Positions 57,005-64,000 of a DNA stretch of 64,000 bases are shown here, one piece after another. Under the pieces are notes generated by a model. That model made no database searches. It was not told where the DNA came from and saw only the letters and a list, made by a program, of their open reading frames with translations. The position numbers and the translations under genes were made by a program. The stretch is from assembly GCA_003222155.1 (NCBI GenBank), contig QHUU01000053.1, positions 1 to 64,000 of the forward strand. The letters are read 5' to 3'. The stretch's first letter is position 1. Each line of letters opens with the position of its first letter. Origin of the DNA: Gemmatimonadota bacterium (GTDB lineage Bacteria > Gemmatimonadota > Gemmatimonadetes > Gemmatimonadales > GWC2-71-9).

Positions 57005-58423
57005 ATGCCTCCGCTGCCCCTCACCAGCCTCGTCCAAAGCGCCCTGCCCGGGCTCTCGCCCGACAGCCGGGCCGTGGTCAGGGTCCTCGGATGTTGCAAC
57101 GGTCAGCTCACCCCCACCAGCGTGGCCCAATGGCTGGGGCTGCGAACCCGCTACCAAGTCGCCCGGCTGTTGCGGCGGGACGGGCTGCCGCCCTTCGAGG
57201 ACCTCGCCGCATGGACCCGCGTCCTGTATTGGCTGCGGCAGTCGGAATCGACGGGCGCATCGCTGCTGCAGCTGGTGCGGCGTGACGGCCTTGATCCCTC
57301 CGGAGCCTACCGACTCGTCCATCGTGTGACCGGGCTGCGCTGGTCGGAGCTGAGACGTGCCGGCGTCCCCGGAGTCGTACTGCGCCTGCGGGATCGGACG
57401 AGAGTCCGTGCCGGCGTTCCCGACGCGCCCGGGACCGAGCCTCCCGACCAACGCGCGACTGGCCCGGAGGAGGCGCCAGCGCCGGCGCTGGTCGTCAGGG
57501 GGCGGCAGGAGGCGGCAAGCCATGCCGCGCGGTTGGGGAGCCAGACCGTGGGGCACCCCCGGGGCGTGCTCACGGCGCGTGTCCCCCTGCACGGCTGCCC
57601 GTTCGACGTCGCCATGGCGGCGGGCGGAGTCGCCTGGGTCACGCTCGCTCACGCGGCGGCGGTCGAGCGCATCGAGCTCGAGCCGCCGCGCGCGGCGGGC
57701 AGTGTGCCCACCGGAGCCGTGCCGACCCGCATCGCCCTCGGCCCTTCGGGCGCTCGCGCATTCGTGACGAACCAGTTTGCGGAGCGGGTCGCTATCCTTG
57801 ACCTGCGCGAAGGTCGCCAGATCGGGGCGATTCCGGTTTGCGGAGATCCGCTGGGCGCGGTGCTCTCGCCAGACGGCCGCATCCTCTACGTCACCACCGG
57901 CCTCGACTGGCTCCATGCCGTGTGGGTCGCGACGGGACAGATCATGGCATCTGTCGCCGTTCCCATGGCATGCACCAGCCTCGCGCTCCATCCTTCCGGT
58001 AACCGTGTCTACGTCCCGACGTGGCGGGCGGGGTGGATCTTGGAGCTCGACGCCCACACGTTGCGGACGACGCGCGAGTACGCCATCGGAGGCGTCGTGC
58101 ACGAGATCGTTCCCTCCTGCGACGGCCTGACACTGTACGCCACCAACGAGGACGGGTGGCTCGACCAGCTGCACCTGCCCACCGGCCGGCGACGCTCCCT
58201 GCACTTCGATGCGACGCCCCACGGGTTGGCGCTCAGCCCGGACGGGGCCGTGCTGTACGTCGGGCTGCTGGACGCGGGGCGCGTCAGCGTGATCGACCGA
58301 CACGCGCTGATCCCGATCGGCACGCTTCTCACCGGCGGCAAGCCGCGCCGCATCGCCTTCGACGCCGCCGGTCGGTGCGCCCTCATTGCCAACGAACTAG
58401 GCTGGGTGGACCTCGTTCGCTAG
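57005..58423 (+). CDS. N-terminal AraC-like HTH domain fused to a YVTN beta-propeller
   Basis: A 472-residue, apparently cytosolic protein with no signal or membrane helix. The N-terminal 115 residues look like a pair of AraC-type HTHs: TPTSVAQWLGLRTRYQVARLL (two parts) and later GAYRLVHRVTGLRWSELRRAG. After an Ala/Pro-rich linker, the C-terminal 285 residues carry about seven YVTN-like repeats (such as GARAFVTNQFAERVAILDLR, SPDGRILYVTT, SPDGAVLYVGL), ending in ANELGWVDLVR. The propeller is colinear with both modules of the lipoprotein encoded next. A regulator whose propeller senses or binds a partner is a plausible inference. An in-frame GTG at 56984 would add 7 residues. Confidence 0.75.
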   Translation: MPPLPLTSLVQSALPGLSPDSRAVVRVLGCCNGQLTPTSVAQWLGLRTRYQVARLLRRDGLPPFEDLAAWTRVLYWLRQSESTGASLLQLVRRDGLDPSGAYRLVHRVTGLRWSELRRAGVPGVVLRLRDRTRVRAGVPDAPGTEPPDQRATGPEEAPAPALVVRGRQEAASHAARLGSQTVGHPRGVLTARVPLHGCPFDVAMAAGGVAWVTLAHAAAVERIELEPPRAAGSVPTGAVPTRIALGPSGARAFVTNQFAERVAILDLREGRQIGAIPVCGDPLGAVLSPDGRILYVTTGLDWLHAVWVATGQIMASVAVPMACTSLALHPSGNRVYVPTWRAGWILELDAHTLRTTREYAIGGVVHEIVPSCDGLTLYATNEDGWLDQLHLPTGRRRSLHFDATPHGLALSPDGAVLYVGLLDAGRVSVIDRHALIPIGTLLTGGKPRRIAFDAAGRCALIANELGWVDLVR

Positions 58424-58485
58424 CATTATGGCGTTTGGTGCGGTCCGCCTTGCCCGCTCTTCTCGGCACCCAGGACATTCAGCGC

Positions 58486-60375
58486 ATGACTATCGCTCGG
58501 GTGGGGCGGATCGGGGCTGCGTGGGGCGCCCTCGCGATTCTGGGATGCAGTGAGCCCACCACGAGCCCCGCCCCGTCGGTCGATCAGAGCCTCGGAGCCG
58601 GCTCGCTCACCTCCACGATCGAGGCACGCATTCCGCTGTCGGGAGGGCCGCTGGGCGTCGCGGTGTCGTCGCCGGGGACCGCCTACGTCACGCGGGACCA
58701 GGCCGGCAGCGTCGCGCGGCTGGACCTGGCCCACGACAGCGTCGTCACCACGATCCCCGTCGGCCAGGTGATCTCGTTCATCGCCGCCAGCCCGGCAGGC
58801 ACCACGTTGTACGTCGCCAATCACTACGGCGACAACATCGGCATCATCGACGCCGCCACCAACACCCAGACGGCCGTGATCCCCGTCCGCGGGGACCCGC
58901 TACCGGTGGCAGTCAGTCCCGACGGGACCACTCTGTTCACGACGACCAACGTCAACCGGCTGTGGAAGATCGATCTCGCCACCCGGACCGTCGTGGATTC
59001 CCTGGATCTCCCGGCCGCGTCGCACCACCTCCTGGTCCACCCCAACGACACCTTGCTCTATGTCGCCACCCGGGACGCCGGCACCGTGCTCGAAGTGAAC
59101 TGGCGGACGATGACGGTCCAGCGGACCTTTGGGCTGGGCGGCCGGACGCAGGGGATGGCCCTGTCCCCGGACAAACGCGAGCTCTATGTGGCCAACGAGT
59201 TCGCGAACGTGCTGCACGTCGTGGATCTCAGGTCTGGCGCCACGGTGGCGAACCTCCCCTTGGCGGGCGGCGGGGAAGGGCTGGCCTTGAGCACCGACGG
59301 TGCCAGGCTGTACGTGGGTCTCGTGTTCGCGGGCGAGGTGCAAGTGATCGACCGCCGGCACCGTACGGTGGTGCAGACCCTCGTGACCGGCGGGGTACCG
59401 CGCGAGATCGCCGCTGATCCGGCCCATCAGCATATCGTCGTCGCGAACGAAGCCGGGTGGGTCGACGTCATCACCGCGAGCGCCGGGGGCGGGAACGGCG
59501 GAGCGAACGGCGCCATTCTGGATCGTGTTCCCCTCTCCGGAGGCCCGTTGGGCGTCACGGTGTCCGCCCAGCAGAAGATCGCCTACATCACGCAGGACCA
59601 GATCAGCAGCGTGGCGCGGCTCGAGTTGGTGCACGACAGCGTCACCGCCATGATCCGCGTCGGCGGGGGTCCTTCCTACATTGCGTTCAACCCGACGGGT
59701 ACAACGGCGTACGTGGCCAACCAGTTCGACGACAACGTCGGCATCATCGATGTCGCTACGAATACCCAGACCGCGGTGATCCCGCTGCACGGCGACCCGC
59801 TGCCGGTGGCCGTGAGCCCCGACGGGACCACGCTGTTCACCACTACCAACGTCAACCGGCTGTGGAAGATCGACCTTGCGACGCGGGCGGTGGTGGACTC
59901 GTTGGAGCTGCCGGCCACCTCGCACCACCTCCTGGTCCACCCCAACGACACGCTGCTCTACGTCGCCACTCGGGATGGCGGTAGTGTGCTGGAGGTCAAC
60001 TGGCGGACGATGACGCTGGCACGCACGTTCACGCTCGGCGCCCGGCCGCAGGGAATGGCGATCTCGCCCGACCGCCAAGAGCTGTACGTGGCCAACGAGG
60101 TGAGTGACGTGCTGCACGTGCTGGATCTTGGGTCGGGCGCGACGGTGGCGACGGTCGCATTGGCCGGCGGCGGGGAAGGGCTCGCCCTCAATGGCGACGG
60201 GACGAAGCTCTACGTCGGCCTCGTGTTCGCGGGCGCCGTACAGGTCGTCGACCGCCGCACGCGCGCCGTGGTGGGAACCATCGTCACGGGCGGCGTCCCA
60301 CGTGAGATCGGGGCCGATAGCAACGGGCGCATGGTCGTCGCCAATGAGGCGGGCTGGGTCGACATCGTCCGCTGA
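58486..60375 (+). CDS. Lipoprotein with two tandem YVTN beta-propellers
   Basis: A 629-residue exported lipoprotein: lipobox LAILGC with Cys at 21, a short Ser/Pro linker, then two near-identical modules of about 285 residues (about 45-335 and 345-629). Each begins with a PLSGGPLGV segment and ends ANEAGWVD. Shared signatures such as GTTLFTTTNVNRLWKIDL and SHHLLVHPNDTLLYVATRD are nearly unchanged even in DNA, so the duplication is recent. It begins 62 nt after the HTH-propeller gene. Such proteins often act in surface or periplasmic binding; the ligand is unknown. Confidence 0.85.
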   Translation: MTIARVGRIGAAWGALAILGCSEPTTSPAPSVDQSLGAGSLTSTIEARIPLSGGPLGVAVSSPGTAYVTRDQAGSVARLDLAHDSVVTTIPVGQVISFIAASPAGTTLYVANHYGDNIGIIDAATNTQTAVIPVRGDPLPVAVSPDGTTLFTTTNVNRLWKIDLATRTVVDSLDLPAASHHLLVHPNDTLLYVATRDAGTVLEVNWRTMTVQRTFGLGGRTQGMALSPDKRELYVANEFANVLHVVDLRSGATVANLPLAGGGEGLALSTDGARLYVGLVFAGEVQVIDRRHRTVVQTLVTGGVPREIAADPAHQHIVVANEAGWVDVITASAGGGNGGANGAILDRVPLSGGPLGVTVSAQQKIAYITQDQISSVARLELVHDSVTAMIRVGGGPSYIAFNPTGTTAYVANQFDDNVGIIDVATNTQTAVIPLHGDPLPVAVSPDGTTLFTTTNVNRLWKIDLATRAVVDSLELPATSHHLLVHPNDTLLYVATRDGGSVLEVNWRTMTLARTFTLGARPQGMAISPDRQELYVANEVSDVLHVLDLGSGATVATVALAGGGEGLALNGDGTKLYVGLVFAGAVQVVDRRTRAVVGTIVTGGVPREIGADSNGRMVVANEAGWVDIVR

Positions 60376-60387
60376 CCGCGCGTCGGC

Positions 60388-61584
60388 CTAGCGGGGGCGG
60401 GCGGCCGCTGCGGCGTAGATCTCGGCCCAGCGTCGGGTAATCGCGTCCCAGCTGAACCGCTCGCGCAGCCGTCGCTGGCCCGCGCCCCCCAGGCCCGCAG
60501 CCAGGTCGGGAGCGCGGGCCAGCCGTTCCAGCGCCGCGGCGAGCGCTGTCGCATCGCCCGGCGCCACCAGCAATCCTGATACACCGTCTTCCACGATGTC
60601 CGTAATTCCGCCGATCGCGCTGGCAATAACGGGCACGCGATGGTTCATGGCCTCTAGCAACACGACGCCCAGCCCCTCGGTGTCGCCACGCCGGTCCACG
60701 ACTGCCGGCAGCACGAACGCGTCGGCGCCGGCGTAGGCGTCCTGGAGCTCGGCCTCCGACACCCGCCCGCGCACGGCGACCCGCCCATCGAGACCTTTTT
60801 CCCGGATTCGCCCCTCGATCCGGGCCCGCTCCGGACCGTCCCCCACGATCACCAGCCGTACGTCCACGGCAGGGAGGAGCAGGCTCACTGCGTCCACGAG
60901 GTGGCTCACGCCCTTGCGCTCCACCAGTCGGCCTACGAACAGCACGGTGAAGGGCATGCCGGCGGCCCGCTGGCCGGCGCGCGGCTCCGGCGTGGGGAGG
61001 CTGGTGGTGTAGGGGATCACCTCGATCGGCACGGGGACGAGCTCGCGCACTTCGTCCGCCGTGTACGACGAGATCGCCACCACCCGGTCGGAGCGCCGCG
61101 CCGCCCACTTCAGGAAACCTCGGAAAAAGGGCATCGCGGTCTTCACCCACCGCAGCTCCACCCCGTAGAACGTGGTGACCAGGGGAGCGGGGCGAGCCCG
61201 TTGGGCGGCCCAGCCGAACAGCGCCAGGGGAAACGGCCAGTGCACGTGGATGACGTCGTAGCGCTGGCGCCGGCACAGCCGCCATGCCGCGACCATGCCG
61301 GCCACCACGAAGCAGACCGCCATCACGCGGTACAGCAGCGCGCGCTTCATCCGGTCGGGCGCGGCCTCTTCGTGCGTCAGGCGCTCCCAGCGGCGGGGGA
61401 AGTACCGGAAGCGGTGTACCGGAATGCCGCTCACCACCTGGTCCGGCGCGCCCCGATAGGACGAGGTGAATACTTCCACCTCGTGTCCCGCGGCCCTGAG
61501 TCGCTTCAGGAGCTCGACCAGCCAGGGCACGATCACATCGTCCGGGGAACGCGGAAACGCCGTGACCACGTGGAGGATGCGCAT
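60388..61584 (-). CDS. Family 4 glycosyltransferase
   Basis: Retaining GT-B glycosyltransferase of 398 residues with an N-terminal ILHVVTAFPRSPDD region (residues 3-16), VIHVHWPFPL, a donor-site segment VLFVGRLVERKG (about 211-222), and the EGLGVVLLEAMNHRVPVIAS motif (E-x7-E, about 302-321). It probably adds a sugar to an exopolysaccharide or LPS. It converges with the propeller lipoprotein gene and diverges from the methyltransferase gene, with 59 nt between ATG codons. Confidence 0.88.
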   Translation of the reverse strand: MRILHVVTAFPRSPDDVIVPWLVELLKRLRAAGHEVEVFTSSYRGAPDQVVSGIPVHRFRYFPRRWERLTHEEAAPDRMKRALLYRVMAVCFVVAGMVAAWRLCRRQRYDVIHVHWPFPLALFGWAAQRARPAPLVTTFYGVELRWVKTAMPFFRGFLKWAARRSDRVVAISSYTADEVRELVPVPIEVIPYTTSLPTPEPRAGQRAAGMPFTVLFVGRLVERKGVSHLVDAVSLLLPAVDVRLVIVGDGPERARIEGRIREKGLDGRVAVRGRVSEAELQDAYAGADAFVLPAVVDRRGDTEGLGVVLLEAMNHRVPVIASAIGGITDIVEDGVSGLLVAPGDATALAAALERLARAPDLAAGLGGAGQRRLRERFSWDAITRRWAEIYAAAAARPR

Positions 61585-61596
61585 GGAGACTGCCCA

Positions 61597-61602
61597 AAGC
61601 TA
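61597..61602 (-). promoter_or_regulatory. Candidate -10 element of the GT4 gene
   Basis: TAGCTT on the minus strand, 12 nt before the ATG at 61584. It predicts a very short leader of about 5 nt. The -35 is not clear. Confidence 0.3.
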
Positions 61603-61606
61603 CGAC

Positions 61607-61635
61607 TTTCCAGGGGTTTGCGGCCATGGTAATTT
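61607..61635 (+). promoter_or_regulatory. Candidate promoter of the methyltransferase gene
   Basis: TTTCCA (61607-61612), 17-nt spacer, TAATTT (61630-61635), ending 8 nt before ATG 61644. The predicted mRNA is nearly leaderless. Because the -10 lies downstream of ATG 61626, this supports the later start for the coding sequence. Confidence 0.4.
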
Positions 61636-61643
61636 TCCGACCC

Positions 61644-62261
61644 ATGGCCAATCGAATCGCGCCGTCGTCACCCGAGCTGACCAGGTTCTACAGCGAACGG
61701 CACGACTGGCGCAATTCCGGCGAAGAGCGCATGCGGTTTCGCAAGCACATGCAGCTGGCGCAGGTACGCCCGGGCAGCGCGGTGCTCGACATCGGCTCAC
61801 GCAACGGCGATCTCCGTACGTACCTGCCGCGCGACGTCAAGTATCAGGGACTCGACATCGCCCCCGAGTTCGCCGCCCCCGACATCCTGATTCACGATAT
61901 CACGAGCGGGCTTCCGTTTCCCGATGCCTCGTTCGACTACGTCTTCATGGTCGAGGTCCTCGAACACACGCCTACCGCGTACGGCACGGCAGGCGAGATC
62001 CATCGAGTGCTTCGGCCCCGGGGTGTGTGGATGGTGTCCGTGCCCAATCCCTATCACGTGAAGGAGATCATCTGGAATCTCTTCCACGTTCCGGACAGGC
62101 AGGGGCACATCTACAGCTGGACGCGCCAGACGATCAGCCGCTTGGGCGAGATGAACGGGTTCCGCCTGGTGGATTGGGGCGGCACGTACTTCTATCCGCC
62201 GATTCCGGCGCCCTGGTGGATGTTCGCACGGTCAGTCGCCTACAAGTTCGTCAAGGACTGA
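61644..62261 (+). CDS. SAM-dependent class I methyltransferase
   Basis: A 205-residue protein of the UbiE/Methyltransf_11 type. Motif I is VLDIGSRNGDL (about residues 43-53), a less common SRNG variant of the usual GxGxG, followed by the acidic LDIAPE (about 68-73) and FVEVLEH-like segment FMVEVLEHTP (about 101-110), with the C-terminal VPNPYH. The substrate is unknown. ATG 61644 is preferred over 61626 because of the promoter position. It belongs to the sugar cluster with the GT4 and the flippase-like gene. Confidence 0.78.
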   Translation: MANRIAPSSPELTRFYSERHDWRNSGEERMRFRKHMQLAQVRPGSAVLDIGSRNGDLRTYLPRDVKYQGLDIAPEFAAPDILIHDITSGLPFPDASFDYVFMVEVLEHTPTAYGTAGEIHRVLRPRGVWMVSVPNPYHVKEIIWNLFHVPDRQGHIYSWTRQTISRLGEMNGFRLVDWGGTYFYPPIPAPWWMFARSVAYKFVKD

Positions 62262-62262
62262 G

Positions 62263-63174
62263 CTGACAAACGCACGGCGGTGGCTCTGGGCCGCTCAGGG
62301 CCTCGTCACGCTGGCGGTCGTGGCCTTCGTCGCCCGCTCGATCGCGCGCAATTGGACAGAGTTCCGCTCGCTGCACGTCGCGGTCACGGTCGGGCCGGCG
62401 TGGATCGCCGCCTCCGCGCTCACGGTGTTCGCCACCTACATCATGCAGATCGAGTCCTGGCGGCGTATCCTGCGGGGGTGGCACCAGCGTCTCCCCTTCG
62501 CGACCGCGGCCCGGACCTGGAGCTTGGCCAACCTCGGCCGCTACGTCCCGGGCAAGGTGTGGAGCGTCGCCGGCCTGGTGGTCCTCGCGCAGCGGGCCGG
62601 CGTCCAGCCGGGTCCAGCGGCCGCGTCCGCGTTCGTGATCCAGGCCGTGTCGCTCGGCAGCGGCGTGGCGGTCGTCGCCGCGGCGGCACCGCATAGCGCT
62701 CCGCCGCTCCGTCTGGCGGCGGCCAGCCTGGTGGCCGTGGTGACGATCGGCGCGCTGGCGTGGCGCCCCACGGCCGCCTGGCTGGGTCGCCTGGTCAACG
62801 CCACGCCACCGCTCGAGCCGCTCGCCCTCCGCGCCGTACTCGCCGGCACCGTGCTCACCGTCCTGAGCTGGTGGACGTACGGAGCGGCCTTCTGGATGCT
62901 GGCCCGGGGCCTCGTCCCCGGGTCGCCCCTGCCGCTCACGAGCGCCGTCGCGGCCTTCACGCTCGGCTACGTGCTCGGCCTGCTGGCCCTGTTCGCCCCC
63001 GGCGGGGTAGGGGTGCGCGAGCTGGTGCTGATCGGCCTGCTGGCCCCGTTCCTGGGCTCGGGGGGCGCGGTCGCCGTGAGCGTCGCGTCCCGTGTGCTCT
63101 TGACCGTGCTGGAGGGGGCCGCCGCGCTCCTCACCTTTCCGCTCCGCCACCGTCCCCAGGAGTCCGTTCCGTGA
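62263..63174 (+). CDS. Lysylphosphatidylglycerol-synthase-like membrane protein (flippase-type)
   Basis: An integral membrane protein (about 303 residues) with about seven or eight transmembrane helices and the family segments LANLGRYVPGKVWS (about residues 88-101), AVLAGTVLTVLSWWTYG, and LGLLALFAPGGVGVRELVLIG (about 239-259). The AGLF/LPG_synthase_TM family includes flippase-like and transferase membrane domains in glycan clusters. The first helix RRWLWAAQGLVTLAVVAFV lies upstream of GTG 62320, so I place the start at CTG 62263, 5 nt after an AAGGA ribosome binding site. GTG 62320 is the standard-start alternative. Confidence 0.7.
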   Translation: MTNARRWLWAAQGLVTLAVVAFVARSIARNWTEFRSLHVAVTVGPAWIAASALTVFATYIMQIESWRRILRGWHQRLPFATAARTWSLANLGRYVPGKVWSVAGLVVLAQRAGVQPGPAAASAFVIQAVSLGSGVAVVAAAAPHSAPPLRLAAASLVAVVTIGALAWRPTAAWLGRLVNATPPLEPLALRAVLAGTVLTVLSWWTYGAAFWMLARGLVPGSPLPLTSAVAAFTLGYVLGLLALFAPGGVGVRELVLIGLLAPFLGSGGAVAVSVASRVLLTVLEGAAALLTFPLRHRPQESVP

Positions 63175-64000
63175 GCGCGGCCCCGTCCGCCGCTGCGGCG
63201 CCCCCCTACGAGCCGGCCCGGCCCACGCTGCTCGCGACGGCCGCCTTCGCCCTGTGGCCGGCGATCCTGTCGTTGCCGATGCTCAGCGGGATGTGGCTCG
63301 CGAGCAACCCATGGAGCGACCAGTATACCGCCGGGTTCCCGTTCCACGCGTGGAGCGCCGAGTGGTTCAAGCGGACAGGGCACATGCCGCTCTGGAATCC
63401 CGAGATCTTCGGGGGACTGCCGTTCGTCGCAGCGGGGTCGGGAGACGTGTTCTACCCCACGTGGCTGCTGCGTCTCATCATTCCCGTCACTGCGGCCGGT
63501 AATTTCAGCTTCTTCGTACACTACGTCCTCGCCGGGCTGTTCACGTACCTGCTGTTGAGGCGCCTGCACGTCGGCTGGACCGGCTGCGTGATCGGCGGCC
63601 TTGCCTACGAGCTCTCCGGCCTGATCGCGTCGTATCCGTCGCCCGGCCATGACGGCAAGCTGTTCTGCTCCACCATGCTCCCGCTCTTGTTCCTCGCCTT
63701 GGTGCTGGCGCTGCGCGACCGCCGGTGGGAGGGCTACCCCCTGCTCGCCGGAGCGGCCGCCTTGTCGCTGCTGGGCCACTTCCAGCTCGCCTATTACGCG
63801 TTGATCGCCGCCGGGCTGTTCGCGCTGTACCTCGTCATCCACGAGGCTGGGGAAGGCCAGCCCGGAAACCGCGTCCTACGGCTCACCCTCGCACTCGGCG
63901 CGGTGCTGCTCGGTTTCGGGATCGCGGCCATCCAGATCGTGCCCTTCTTCGGCTACATCCCCTTCTCGCCGCGCGCACAGGGGTACCATGGATTCGCGGG
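63171..64000 (+). CDS. YfhO-like multi-pass membrane protein, 5' part
   Basis: The first 276 codons of a protein that continues beyond the window. It starts at a GTG overlapping the previous gene by 4 nt. The N-terminal segment ends in a helix (about residues 20-40), followed by DQYTAGFPFHAWSAEWFKRTG (two parts, about 52-72) and PLWNPEIFGGLPFVA (about 75-89), which match the conserved first loop of YfhO/GT-C-type membrane proteins involved in lipid-linked sugar transfer or glycan modification. It then shows at least four further hydrophobic helices. It fits the neighbouring surface-glycan cluster. Confidence 0.7.
   Translation, partial: MSAAPSAAAAPPYEPARPTLLATAAFALWPAILSLPMLSGMWLASNPWSDQYTAGFPFHAWSAEWFKRTGHMPLWNPEIFGGLPFVAAGSGDVFYPTWLLRLIIPVTAAGNFSFFVHYVLAGLFTYLLLRRLHVGWTGCVIGGLAYELSGLIASYPSPGHDGKLFCSTMLPLLFLALVLALRDRRWEGYPLLAGAAALSLLGHFQLAYYALIAAGLFALYLVIHEAGEGQPGNRVLRLTLALGAVLLGFGIAAIQIVPFFGYIPFSPRAQGYHGFA

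Overview
The window is a gene-dense, very GC-rich bacterial chromosome segment. Almost everything is protein coding, and neighbouring genes often overlap by 4 nt (ATGA/GTGA) or 1 nt (TGATG/TAATG). I found no rRNA, tRNA, CRISPR array, insertion sequence or prophage. The gene content indicates a Gram-negative, menaquinone-using, probably aerobic heterotroph: Kdo synthesis and LPS transport genes (kdsA, kdsB, kdsC, kdsD, lptA, lptB, lptC), a SusC/SusD pair, a 14-gene complex I, an NDH-2, and the futalosine menaquinone route (mqnA, mqnC, mqnE). High GC, SusC/SusD, futalosine genes and frequent GTG starts together fit Gemmatimonadota best. That placement is inference from gene content; no marker comparison was possible.

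Layout. 1-4.8 kb: a type II NADH dehydrogenase, then on the minus strand a hybrid histidine kinase with a small zinc-ribbon membrane protein downstream, a small membrane protein, and dcd. 4.87-18.57 kb: nuoABCDEFGHIJKLMN in canonical order, behind a good sigma70-type promoter. 18.6-26.9 kb: phosphoglucomutase/phosphomannomutase, a divergent UPF0182 membrane protein with slippery G tracts, carbamate kinase, sucCD, an EIIA-CBS fusion and ndk. 26.9-33.0 kb: the fatty-acid cluster yceD-rpmF-plsX-fabH-fabD-fabG-acpP-fabF, interrupted by a heptamer-repeat hairpin. 33.0-37.0 kb: mqnE, a REPIN-like palindrome pair, mqnA, mqnC, a short purE and ispF. 37.0-40.7 kb: a DedA-like protein, an isoprenylcysteine-methyltransferase-like protein, a XerC/XerD-type recombinase, a small conserved protein, a MutM/Nei glycosylase and a small lipoprotein. 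40.9-45.7 kb: SusC/SusD. 45.8-56.9 kb: pabA/trpG, then kdsB-pyrG-kdsA-kdsC-kdsD-lptC-lptA-lptB-rpoN-GT2, an envelope superoperon. 57.0-60.4 kb: an HTH-plus-beta-propeller protein followed by a lipoprotein carrying two copies of the same propeller. 60.4-64.0 kb: GT4 glycosyltransferase, SAM methyltransferase, flippase-like membrane protein and a YfhO-like membrane protein cut by the window end.

How the genes fit together. Complex I and NDH-2 feed electrons to menaquinone, whose first dedicated steps are encoded beside the fab genes. The fab cluster makes acyl chains. The kds, lpt and pyrG genes make CMP-Kdo (pyrG supplies CTP) and move LPS to the outer membrane. The end cluster probably makes a further surface glycan.

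Regulation. Many transcription-unit first genes have a TANNNT -10-like hexamer only 5-9 nt before the start codon, suggesting leaderless mRNAs, whereas some other genes (susC-like, pyrG) keep strong Shine-Dalgarno sequences. There is no gene-free stretch over 300 nt. The longest is 40687-40898, which holds the divergent promoters of the small lipoprotein and the SusC gene.
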